This document shows, one piece after another, positions 1-6,073 of a stretch of 16,196 nt of DNA (position 1 is its first letter; each line of letters begins with the position of its first letter). Both the position numbers and the translations under genes were made by a program. Under the pieces are notes generated by a model, which was not told where the DNA came from, made no database searches, and saw only the letters and a list, made by a program, of their open reading frames with translations. The stretch comes from Caryophanales bacterium UBA5632. Lineage in GTDB: Bacteria; Bacillota_I; Bacilli_A; Izemoplasmatales; Hujiaoplasmataceae. The stretch lies in assembly GCA_002421405.1 (NCBI GenBank), contig DIJY01000123.1:1-16196 (forward strand), read 5' to 3'.

Positions 1-878
1 TTACCGCCCATTTCAGCGATCACCCGTTTTAACCAGATTTGTCCGGGTCTAACGATGGCCGCTTCTTGATAGATATTCATTCCGACTTCTTTACTACCGG
101 TAAAGGAGATAAACCGTGTCTTCGGATGTTTAACGATGTAGTCGCCGACTTCACTGCCTTTGCCTGGAACGAAGTTCAATACGCCCTTGGGTAATCCCGC
201 TTCCATAAAAGCTTCAACGAGCATGTGAGCAATGAGCTGCGTGTTCGACGCTGGTTTTAATAAAACTGTGTTACCAGTCACAATCGCCGCCGATGCCATC
301 CCGCACGTAATCGCTAATGGGAAGTTCCAAGGAGGGATGATCGCGCCAACGCCTAATGGAATGTATTTATATTCATTTCTTTCGATGTTTCTGCGACTTA
401 AAACAACGTCATCGACGCGGTTTAAGATAAGCATTTGCCTCCCATAATATTCTAAGAAGTCAATTGCTTCAGCGGTATCCGCATCCGCTTCAACCCATGA
501 TTTACCTGCCTCCAGCGTCATCATTGCCGAAAACTCATGTTTTCTTCTTCTGAGAATCGCCGCCGTTTTAAATAAAACGTCCGCTCTTGTTTCAGCCTTC
601 ACTTTTTTCCAAGTTTCAAACGCGGTTAAAGCCGCTTGCATCGCTCTTTCACCCATCGGAATATCCGCTTGGTGAATCTGACCGATGACTTCTTCGGTGT
701 TTGAAGGATTAATCGAGGCTTGAATGCGTCCTTCGTAAACGAATTCACCGCCAATAATCAAAGGGTAGGTTTTTCCTAACTTTGATTGGACTTTCTTTAA
801 TGCCTTCAAGTAAGCCACTTTGTTTTCTTCTTTTGAAAAATCGGTTAATGGTTCGGTTAAATAATCATAAATTGCCAT
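1..878 (-). CDS. rocA: 1-pyrroline-5-carboxylate dehydrogenase, N-terminal part (runs off left edge)
   Basis: NAD-dependent aldehyde dehydrogenase that oxidises glutamate-gamma-semialdehyde (P5C) to glutamate, the second step of proline catabolism, in the cytoplasm. The frame is open from ATG at 878 to the window edge (292 codons, against about 515 in the family). Visible landmarks fit the Bacillus RocA type: N-terminal EPLTDFS, YPLIIGGE, ADADTAEAIDFLEYYGRQM, the PWNFPLAI cofactor region, NTVLLKPAS, GSEVGDY, FTGSKEVG, and VIAEMGG at the cut end. The catalytic Cys lies beyond the window. The start is supported by AAAGGATATGACTT directly upstream. It begins 15 bases after the stop of the DadA-like gene, so it is probably the last visible gene of that operon and consumes its product. 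Strongly recognised; partial only because of the window edge. Confidence 0.95.
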   Translation of the reverse strand, partial: MAIYDYLTEPLTDFSKEENKVAYLKALKKVQSKLGKTYPLIIGGEFVYEGRIQASINPSNTEEVIGQIHQADIPMGERAMQAALTAFETWKKVKAETRADVLFKTAAILRRRKHEFSAMMTLEAGKSWVEADADTAEAIDFLEYYGRQMLILNRVDDVVLSRRNIERNEYKYIPLGVGAIIPPWNFPLAITCGMASAAIVTGNTVLLKPASNTQLIAHMLVEAFMEAGLPKGVLNFVPGKGSEVGDYIVKHPKTRFISFTGSKEVGMNIYQEAAIVRPGQIWLKRVIAEMGG

Positions 879-892
879 AAGTCATATCCTTT

Positions 893-2035
893 CTAGACGA
901 CAGATTTTTCCACTTCATGCGTGGTTTGATGATTGAATCGGTTGATATGAAGCATTTCAGTTTCTAATGATAAGGGTTCATTCATAATCATTTCACTGAT
1001 TAAGACACCCGTCATCGGCGCAAACATAAAGCCGTGACCGGAAAAACCGCAAGCCATATAAAAGCCTTTTAAGTCGGGTGATTCACAAATAATGGGTTGT
1101 TTATCGGGACTCATGTTATAAGAACCGGCCCATTGCCGGATGACTCTTAATTCACCGATTTTTGGTAAAATATCATCAATGGTTTTTGCCATGGCATCTA
1201 AGAATTCATGGGAGGCCTCAATATCGTGTCCTTGGGGTTGATTGGGTGTGGTTCTTCCCATTAAAAAACTACCGTGGGGCACTTGTTGACAATAAAGGTT
1301 TTTGGTAAAACTCATGACCATCGGTCCTTGCATTTTCGCAATCGGCTCCGTGACTAAGATTTCATGCTTTTCAGAATAGACCGGAATATCAAGTCCTACC
1401 ATGAGGCCGATTTCTCTCGAATAACCGCCGGCCGCATCAATGACGATATCGGCTTGATAAGTATTTTTATCGGTTGTAACGGTGTAAATCCCTTGATGAT
1501 GTTGAATGCCTTTGACGGTTTCAAAGAAATGAAAGGTTGCGCCTAATTTCTTTGCTGCTTGATAATAAGCATCGGTCATTTTAAAGGGATTCAAATGACC
1601 ATCGGTTTGACAGTATGTTGCACTGATGAAACTCTTCGGATTTAAATGGGGCACAATCTTCAATGCTTCTTCGGGGGTTAATTTTTTGGATGGAATCCCT
1701 AATGCATTTTGTAAAGCAACGTTTTTAGCGAATTGTTTGTCTTCTTCAAGCGTTGTCGCTAAAATTAAATAACCTTCTTGTTTGAATTCAATGTCACCTT
1801 CATAGTGCAAGGTTTCTTTCGCGTGTTCAAAAAATTCAATGGAATGTTTCGCCATGATGCAATTGGCTTTCGTCGCCCACTGTTGTCTCACTCCCGCGCC
1901 ACATCTTCCCGTTGCGCCAGCGGTGAGATAACTCTTATCAAGAACTAAGATATCTTTAACCCCTTTAACGGCTAAATTATAAGCAATCGATGCGCCGGTG
2001 ACACCAGAACCAACGATGATAATCTTATTTTTCAT
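893..2035 (-). CDS. DadA-like FAD amino-acid dehydrogenase, proline dehydrogenase beta (catalytic) subunit
   Basis: Predicted catalytic FAD subunit of a multi-subunit L-proline (or hydroxyproline) dehydrogenase that passes electrons to the co-encoded iron-sulfur and flavin subunits. The 380-residue protein has the FAD motif GSGVTG at residues 9-14, an RCGAGVRQQ segment near residue 44, TDGHLNPF in the middle, and a C-terminal GFSGHGFMFAP flavin-binding motif. These are shared with the PDH1 beta subunit of Pyrococcus/Thermococcus, from memory of that family. I chose ATG 2035 because AGGGG lies 8 bases upstream; the longer start at 2053 adds six residues and has no ribosome binding site. It overlaps the preceding BFD-like gene by 11 bases. 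The rocA gene downstream favours L-proline as substrate; D-hydroxyproline, sarcosine or glycine oxidation are the alternatives. Confidence 0.85.
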   Translation of the reverse strand: MKNKIIIVGSGVTGASIAYNLAVKGVKDILVLDKSYLTAGATGRCGAGVRQQWATKANCIMAKHSIEFFEHAKETLHYEGDIEFKQEGYLILATTLEEDKQFAKNVALQNALGIPSKKLTPEEALKIVPHLNPKSFISATYCQTDGHLNPFKMTDAYYQAAKKLGATFHFFETVKGIQHHQGIYTVTTDKNTYQADIVIDAAGGYSREIGLMVGLDIPVYSEKHEILVTEPIAKMQGPMVMSFTKNLYCQQVPHGSFLMGRTTPNQPQGHDIEASHEFLDAMAKTIDDILPKIGELRVIRQWAGSYNMSPDKQPIICESPDLKGFYMACGFSGHGFMFAPMTGVLISEMIMNEPLSLETEMLHINRFNHQTTHEVEKSVV

Positions 2036-2306
2036 TTTTAGCACCCCTGGCAATCGCTTTTAATGGCACGCCAATGGTTAATGGTCTGACGGTCGGGAGT
2101 GGAATTTCTTCAATCGGTTTCTTTAAGAAGATTGAAAGTTCTCTTTGGATGATGGGGAGGCAGGTGGCTCCTTGACAAGGACCCATGCCAACCCGGAGTT
2201 GCCGTTTTAAGTCTTCAATGGACGTAAATCCTTGTTCCATGAGGGTATGAAGTTCAGCTAAACTAATGTCTTCACAACGACAGACGATAATATCTTTTTT
2301 ACTCAT
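2025..2306 (-). CDS. BFD-like [2Fe-2S] protein, small subunit of the proline dehydrogenase complex
   Basis: A 93-residue protein with four Cys arranged as in bacterioferritin-associated-ferredoxin-like [2Fe-2S] domains: VCRC (Cys9, Cys11) and GPCQGATC (Cys44, Cys49), with a helical segment between. This domain is found in HcnB/NirB-type oxidoreductases and as a separate small subunit of archaeal multi-subunit proline dehydrogenase. It probably relays electrons between the two flavin subunits. ATG 2306 is preceded by AGGAG seven to eight bases upstream. The gene overlaps the upstream ferredoxin-like gene by 8 bases and the downstream catalytic subunit by 11, which suggests translational coupling and fixed stoichiometry. 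The role in the complex is inferred from context. Confidence 0.85.
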   Translation of the reverse strand: MSKKDIIVCRCEDISLAELHTLMEQGFTSIEDLKRQLRVGMGPCQGATCLPIIQRELSIFLKKPIEEIPLPTVRPLTIGVPLKAIARGAKNEK

Positions 2307-2784
2307 GGTCTTTACTCCTGATGGTCACAAACTCATAAAGAAGATTTAAATCAGTTTTTACGGTCACTAGAACCGTTTTATCTTGTTTTGGTATTAGGAT
2401 TGCAGATTCAATCAAAGCGTCGCCGATGATCGCTCCCGCACGATTAATTGCATGCCATATTTCATTCTTTTTAGGAACTGGGAGCAATTCATAAGGAATC
2501 TTAAAGACCGCTTTGGAGGGTTCAATCTTTGCGAGCATAATCGCTAGACCGGGACAACTTGTGACACAAATGCCACAACCCGTGCATTTCTCAACAATCA
2601 GTTTGGGCTGAACGTTAATGTCATCACCAATATGAATGGCCCCAAAAGGACAACTGGTTTGACAGGGGTTACAAGGAATATCTTGGTAGCACTCAATAAT
2701 CGCTTTCGCTTTCGCTAAAAATTCTTTTTTAGGAAAGCGAGACTTGACTTGTTCAAGGGATGCTATTCCGGTTTTATCGAGCAT
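2299..2784 (-). CDS. 2x[4Fe-4S] ferredoxin-like subunit of the proline dehydrogenase complex
   Basis: A 161-residue iron-sulfur protein with two clusters of Cys: Cys32/38/41/45 (PCNPCQTSCPFGAI) and Cys67/70/73/77 (CTGCGICVTSCPGLAI). The second is a textbook C-x2-C-x2-C-x3-CP motif; the first has x5 between its first two Cys, a variant spacing. The C-terminal half (about residues 85-160) has no motif I recognise. ATG 2784 has GAGGTGA six bases upstream; GTG 2793 would add three residues but has a poorer signal, so I prefer 2784. It overlaps the alpha gene by 11 bases and the BFD-like gene by 8. Inferred role: electron wire between flavin subunits or out to a carrier. Confidence 0.85.
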   Translation of the reverse strand: MLDKTGIASLEQVKSRFPKKEFLAKAKAIIECYQDIPCNPCQTSCPFGAIHIGDDINVQPKLIVEKCTGCGICVTSCPGLAIMLAKIEPSKAVFKIPYELLPVPKKNEIWHAINRAGAIIGDALIESAILIPKQDKTVLVTVKTDLNLLYEFVTIRSKDHE

Positions 2785-3871
2785 GGGTCTCACCTCGCAA
2801 TTTCGCTAAGCCAATCCTAGTTTTCGCACCAAACGGGCCACTTCTTAAATTGGAAAGTTGGTCATGATAACTTTGTAGTAAGGTTTCATAATGAGGATGA
2901 TGATAACCGATTCGATTCGCAGCGATTAAGCCCACGAGATACCCTTCAATCATCGCACTCGATGCTTCTTCGATGCCGATGACATCGCCAGCCACAAATA
3001 AATTCGGGTAACTTGTTTCATGGTTTTCATTGATCAAGGGCACCATGCCACCGAGTTCATTGACAAACTTCATTTCCACAGCCGCCATCGATAAGAGTTG
3101 ATGTAAAGGCGATAAACCCACGGAGATGCATACTGCATCAACGTCAATCAATTTTTCGGTACCAGAAACCATTTCCCATTTTTCATTGAGTTCAACGGTT
3201 TCGATTTGCTCGACAAAGTCTTTGCCAATTGCTTTTTTGATCGTTGTTGAAGTATAGATTGGAACGCCTAATCGTCTCAGTTTCGAAGCATGAACTAAAT
3301 AACCGCCAATTTTAGGCGCAGCTTCGAGTAAAGCCTTCACTTTGACGCCTGCTTGCATTAATTGATAAGAAACAATGAGACCAATATTACCAGATCCAAC
3401 CATGACAATTGATTGTCCGGGTAAGACGCCATATAAGTTCATTAAGGTTTGGACCGCTCCGGCACCGTATATACCAGGTAAGTCATTGTTTTCAAAGGCT
3501 AAGAACTTTTCACTCGCACCGGTTGCGGTGATGATTGCAGTGGCTTTGAATTTTGAATAAACGCCTTTTTGATAAACCGTTATTTCATGATTGGGATAAA
3601 GACCCACAACAGTAGCGTCACACATAATTTCGATTTTGTCTTTGAATTTCATGACATCATCAATTAATAATTTCGCAATATCAAACCCTCTGGTTTTTGC
3701 ATAGGTTAATTCACTACCAAAGAATTTATGAGTTTGTTTAATGAGTTGTCCACCGAGGGCTGGACTTCTTTCGATGATTAAGACCTGACATCCCGCTTCA
3801 GCGGCCATCTTCGCCGCTGTGAGACCGGCAGGGCCCCCACCAATGATGATGAGTTCTTTATTCGTCATCAT
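2774..3871 (-). CDS. FAD/NAD(P)-dependent oxidoreductase, proline dehydrogenase alpha (HcnB-like) subunit
   Basis: Pyridine-nucleotide-disulfide-oxidoreductase fold, 365 residues. An N-terminal FAD site GGGPAG lies at 11-16, a second dinucleotide site GSGNIG at 159-164, and the FAD-contacting LFVAGDV near 292-298. In the HcnABC and archaeal PDH1 families this subunit couples amino-acid oxidation to an acceptor through FAD and iron-sulfur centres. The N-terminal [2Fe-2S] domain that is fused to this subunit in some relatives is here a separate gene immediately upstream. The start ATG overlaps that gene's TGA stop (ATGA). AAAGGTG precedes the start; the second ATG (3868) is an equivalent alternative. 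The family is clear; the exact electron acceptor cannot be told from sequence. Confidence 0.85.
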   Translation of the reverse strand: MMTNKELIIIGGGPAGLTAAKMAAEAGCQVLIIERSPALGGQLIKQTHKFFGSELTYAKTRGFDIAKLLIDDVMKFKDKIEIMCDATVVGLYPNHEITVYQKGVYSKFKATAIITATGASEKFLAFENNDLPGIYGAGAVQTLMNLYGVLPGQSIVMVGSGNIGLIVSYQLMQAGVKVKALLEAAPKIGGYLVHASKLRRLGVPIYTSTTIKKAIGKDFVEQIETVELNEKWEMVSGTEKLIDVDAVCISVGLSPLHQLLSMAAVEMKFVNELGGMVPLINENHETSYPNLFVAGDVIGIEEASSAMIEGYLVGLIAANRIGYHHPHYETLLQSYHDQLSNLRSGPFGAKTRIGLAKLRGETHAR

Positions 3872-4170
3872 AAAACACCTTTGCCCTTCTGACTCAATAC
3901 GACCATGCCTTCTTCAAGCAACGTAATACAAGTCCTGACATTGGGTTGGTTGTTGACAGTCATATCACAAGAAGCACAGTTGCCAATGGCACAATAAAAG
4001 CCTCTTGGGCGATGGTGTTCAATCGACTCCGATAATTTTTTAATGCCACATGCATGGAGGGCACTTTGGATGGTATCGCCTTCATAACCAATGAAAGATT
4101 GACCATCAAAAGTAAAGTTTATTTTCTTTTTTGTCTCGAAAGTTAAGATTGGATGTTTTTCTATGCGCAT
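3868..4170 (-). CDS. [2Fe-2S] protein (HcnA/Fer2_4-like), first gene of the proline dehydrogenase operon
   Basis: A 100-residue ferredoxin-fold protein. Cys60, Cys65, Cys68 and Cys81 form C-x4-C-x2-C-x12-C within FYCAIGNCASCDMTVNNQP, the plant-type [2Fe-2S] loop seen in HcnA, SoxA-type sarcosine oxidase N-termini and hydroxyproline dehydrogenase small subunits. The region before it (FDGQSFIGYEGDTIQSALHA) fits the beta-grasp entry of the same domain. GTGAGGTAG precedes ATG 4170. It is the first gene of the operon and overlaps the next by 4 bases. Role: electron transfer partner of the alpha subunit. The family assignment is firm; the substrate pathway comes from context. Confidence 0.87.
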   Translation of the reverse strand: MRIEKHPILTFETKKKINFTFDGQSFIGYEGDTIQSALHACGIKKLSESIEHHRPRGFYCAIGNCASCDMTVNNQPNVRTCITLLEEGMVVLSQKGKGVL

Positions 4171-4198
4171 ATGTCTACCTCACTCTCATTATGATAAC

Positions 4199-4213
4199 AT
4201 AAAGCGCTTTCAT
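4199..4213 (-). promoter_or_regulatory. cre-like catabolite-response palindrome upstream of the proline operon
   Basis: On the minus strand the site reads ATGAAAGCGCTTTAT. It has a perfect 10-base core AAAGCGCTTT (4201-4210) and matches the CcpA cre consensus WTGNAARCGNWWWCAW except near one end. It lies about 30 bases upstream of the first start codon, overlapping where the core promoter would be expected. A site there would repress by blocking RNA polymerase when good sugars are present, which makes sense for an amino-acid catabolic operon. No strong -35/-10 pair is visible (TTGCTT and TATGTT at 16 bases are weak). Function is inferred. Confidence 0.6.
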
Positions 4214-4240
4214 TTTAAAGCAAATTTTGTTGGCAAATGA

Positions 4241-4274
4241 TGAAAAGAAAATGACATCAAAAACCGATGTCATT
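4241..4274 (-). terminator. Rho-independent terminator after the YwaF-like gene
   Basis: Read on the minus strand, a perfect 9-base stem AATGACATC / GATGTCATT (4250-4274) with a 7-base GGTTTTT loop is followed by TTCTTTTC. The stop codon of the upstream gene (TGA, 4270-4272) lies inside the 5' arm. It insulates the SecB/YwaF-like pair from the proline operon. Confidence 0.75.
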
Positions 4275-5031
4275 CGTTACTTGATTGTAAAGTGCTTGAA
4301 TATTTTATTTCTTCTTTTTGAGGCTCGTTTTTTCGTTTTTCCGTTAAATAGATCGGTAAATACATCCCAAACATTAATAACGCAGCCAGTGAGATTAAGA
4401 CGACTAGATAAACAATATGGTGGATTTCTTTAAAAACGTTCATAAAATCGACGGGTGGATTGAATAAAAACAATTCATCCGACCCACCATATTTATAAGT
4501 AGCGTATCCAGCGATGAAGGCATAGATTCCTAGAAAGAACATCGATTGGTATAAGTCTTTTTTGGTCGGGGTAAAATTTAAGACGCGATACCCATAAACT
4601 GCAAACCACCCAATCGCAGCATGGGCCCCAAAATAAGTCCACCCATTCCACCGGTCTAAACCCCAAAGGGTGTCAAAGAAAAGATAAGTTAGCAGGGTGC
4701 CAAAGGCATAGAAATACATTATTTTGAAAAGTTTCTCTTTTTTAAAGGCAATTGAATAAAGCAGTCCATAAAGGGCAATTCCACAAAGTGGGATTCTAAA
4801 GAGTGAGCCATTTAACATTCGACTTTCAAAGACGCGCCATTCGAATATGACAGCGAGTCCAATTAGAAAAAATCGAATGTATTTTTCATAACGACAATTT
4901 TTAATTTTGGGTGCTAAAATCCATAAGAGCACCAACGTTAAAATAAGACCAAAAATCAATAAAATATGTGTTACACCAAACCACTCGATGGGTTGTGTCA
5001 TTTGATCACTAAAAAATTCTTGCATGTTCAT
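4270..5031 (-). CDS. YwaF/TIGR02206-like multispanning membrane protein
   Basis: A 253-residue integral membrane protein with six to seven hydrophobic segments, for example WFGVTHILLIFGLILTLVLL near the N-terminus and VVLISLAALLMFGMYLPIYL near the C-terminus, and a charged Lys/Glu-rich cytoplasmic tail. The RIPLCGIALYGLLYS and DTLWGLDRWNGWTYFGAHA segments resemble the YwaF-type family of unknown function, recalled rather than searched. GAGGACG lies only three bases from ATG 5031 but nine from ATG 5025, so translation may begin two codons later. It follows the SecB-like gene by 32 bases and is probably co-transcribed with it. Biochemical role unknown. Confidence 0.65.
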   Translation of the reverse strand: MNMQEFFSDQMTQPIEWFGVTHILLIFGLILTLVLLWILAPKIKNCRYEKYIRFFLIGLAVIFEWRVFESRMLNGSLFRIPLCGIALYGLLYSIAFKKEKLFKIMYFYAFGTLLTYLFFDTLWGLDRWNGWTYFGAHAAIGWFAVYGYRVLNFTPTKKDLYQSMFFLGIYAFIAGYATYKYGGSDELFLFNPPVDFMNVFKEIHHIVYLVVLISLAALLMFGMYLPIYLTEKRKNEPQKEEIKYSSTLQSSNE

Positions 5032-5063
5032 CGTCCTCGTTCATTCAGTATTTTATTGTTTGA

Positions 5064-5477
5064 TTAGTTGACAAAACTTGAAACATCAGACTCTTCTTTA
5101 AACATTTGTGTTGCATCGATGATGGGTAAGATAATCGGTGCCATCATTGCATTGATGGTTAAGTTTGTGACCATCGAACGCAAATAAGGATAGATGAGAT
5201 TGACCCCTTGATACTTTAAGAATTGATTGATCTCATTGATATTATCATTTTGTTCAAATTCAAATATCCCTTTAATTGCAACGTGCATATTAATCGGATA
5301 CTTTAAATCGGGTTTATCTTTGATTTCTAAAGTCAGTTGGGTAAAATACGCTTTTTCATTAATCCGACCAATATCACGTCTGATGACATGGTCAACTTTG
5401 AACTTCCCCATCGGTAAATGGTTGTTGGTCAGTTCAACTTTATCGGTGACGAGCATCATCTTAATAACTTTTATCAT
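5064..5477 (-). CDS. SecB-like protein-export chaperone
   Basis: A 137-residue protein with the SecB plan: an N-terminal beta-rich half (residues 10-75, including MHVAIKGIFEF), then a YPYLRSMVTNLT helix (about 96-107) and a hydrophobic MMAPIILPIIDATQMF strand region. The last two match the signature part of SecB, in which a YPYAR-like helix is followed by the APVNF segment. SecB tetramers hold unfolded client proteins for export. SecB-like proteins in Gram-positive bacteria are often either solitary or part of toxin-antitoxin-chaperone modules; no toxin or antitoxin gene is seen here. GAGGT lies five bases before ATG 5477. First gene of a pair with the YwaF-like membrane protein. The family call is fairly sure; the client is unknown. 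Confidence 0.72.
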   Translation of the reverse strand: MIKVIKMMLVTDKVELTNNHLPMGKFKVDHVIRRDIGRINEKAYFTQLTLEIKDKPDLKYPINMHVAIKGIFEFEQNDNINEINQFLKYQGVNLIYPYLRSMVTNLTINAMMAPIILPIIDATQMFKEESDVSSFVN

Positions 5478-5507
5478 AAAATACCTCGATTCAATGACTT
5501 ACTTTCT

Positions 5508-5535
5508 ATTGTATCAAAATTTAATAATTATTCAA
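5508..5535 (-). promoter_or_regulatory. Sigma-A-type promoter for the SecB-like gene
   Basis: Minus strand: -35 TTGAAT (5530-5535), 16-base spacer, -10 TACAAT (5508-5513) with an upstream TG giving an extended -10. It lies about 30 bases ahead of the start codon. Confidence 0.65.
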
Positions 5536-5572
5536 TGATTAAGATACTATTAGCATCTAAAAAGATATACAT

Positions 5573-5770
5573 TTGAAAGATAAATTTCTGTATAATTTTC
5601 TCACTAATTTGTCTATGAATGAATTAGAAAGTGTGATAATCATGTTTGATATTGACAAAAAAATAGATATAGATTATGATAAATTTGGTATGGATTTTCA
5701 GCCTACAGTCTCTGAAGTTTTAGATAACTCCAGAATAAATCTTCTTATTCTTGATATTATTATTGTTTAA
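5573..5770 (+). CDS. Doubtful small ORF or gene remnant
   Basis: A 65-codon frame beginning with TTG, with no ribosome binding site. An internal ATG at 5615 would give 51 residues, also without one. The peptide (MNELESVIIMFDIDKKIDIDY...) is acidic and looks like real protein rather than random AT-rich translation, so it may be the remnant of a larger gene. Nothing is recognised. Confidence 0.22.
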   Translation: MKDKFLYNFLTNLSMNELESVIIMFDIDKKIDIDYDKFGMDFQPTVSEVLDNSRINLLILDIIIV

Positions 5771-5798
5771 GTCAAGATAAAAACACTTTACTTGGTAT

Positions 5799-5820
5799 TG
5801 CCAATTTTTTGAAATTGGCA
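5799..5820. other. Perfect inverted repeat (hairpin)
   Basis: TGCCAATTT / AAATTGGCA, nine base pairs around a TTTG loop. Neither strand has a T tract after it, so it is not an obvious intrinsic terminator. It could be an operator or the stem of a decayed element. Confidence 0.5.
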
Positions 5821-5907
5821 GAATTCCTAGAAAAAATTGTTTTAGTTTAATGAAAGATGACTGTATACTAAAAATCCATTTTTATTTGGAAAAAAATAGG
5901 GTGATCA

Positions 5908-6015
5908 ATGAATTTTCAACAAAAGATTAATTTTATTAAGTTATTGTCATATGGACTATATTTTTATCATGGATTATTTATTTGTGTTCATTTTCGATGT
6001 TTAAAAAAACAATAA
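5908..6015 (+). CDS. Possible 35-residue small protein
   Basis: ATG 5908 is preceded by AGGGTGA at a plausible distance. The frame encodes 35 residues with an aromatic middle (LLSYGLYFYHGLFICVHF) and basic ends, then tandem stops TAA TAG. It could be a small membrane-associated peptide, a leader, or the start of a decayed gene. Weak support. Confidence 0.25.
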   Translation: MNFQQKINFIKLLSYGLYFYHGLFICVHFRCLKKQ

Positions 6016-6073
6016 TAGAAAGGGAGGAATTATTCTTTAAATTAATCTTTTAATTTAGAGTCTATAAAAAGAA

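Larger units (their letters stand above)
5536..6073. other. Gene-poor intergenic stretch, possibly decayed
   Basis: About 540 very AT-rich bases between the divergently transcribed SecB-like gene and the giant lipoprotein gene. It holds two weak plus-strand reading frames (listed separately), a perfect hairpin without a T tract (5799-5820), and a strong ribosome-binding-site-like GGGAGGAA around 6021-6029 that is followed by no ATG/GTG/TTG before stops. No RNA gene or clear plus-strand promoter was recognised. Confidence 0.5.

Noticed and set aside
2035..2053. Longer start (ATG 2053) for the DadA-like gene
   Set aside because: No ribosome binding site; ATG 2035 has AGGGG eight bases upstream and begins directly at the FAD-binding strand.
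893..4170. Hydrogen cyanide synthase (hcnABC)
   Set aside because: The operon has extra iron-sulfur subunits and RocA directly downstream, which fits proline catabolism better than glycine-to-cyanide oxidation.
3868..4272. Mycoplasma genetic code (TGA as Trp)
   Set aside because: TGA ends the HcnA-like gene exactly at the ATGA overlap and ends the YwaF-like gene inside its terminator; Trp is encoded by TGG throughout.
4227..4433. Plus-strand frame opposite the YwaF-like gene end
   Set aside because: It overlaps a well-supported membrane protein gene and its terminator on the other strand and resembles no protein.
5064..5477. Toxin-antitoxin-chaperone module around the SecB-like gene
   Set aside because: No small toxin or antitoxin gene lies next to it; the only partner is a membrane protein.
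5799..5820. Intrinsic terminator
   Set aside because: The stem is perfect, but neither strand carries a T tract after it, and no gene clearly ends there.
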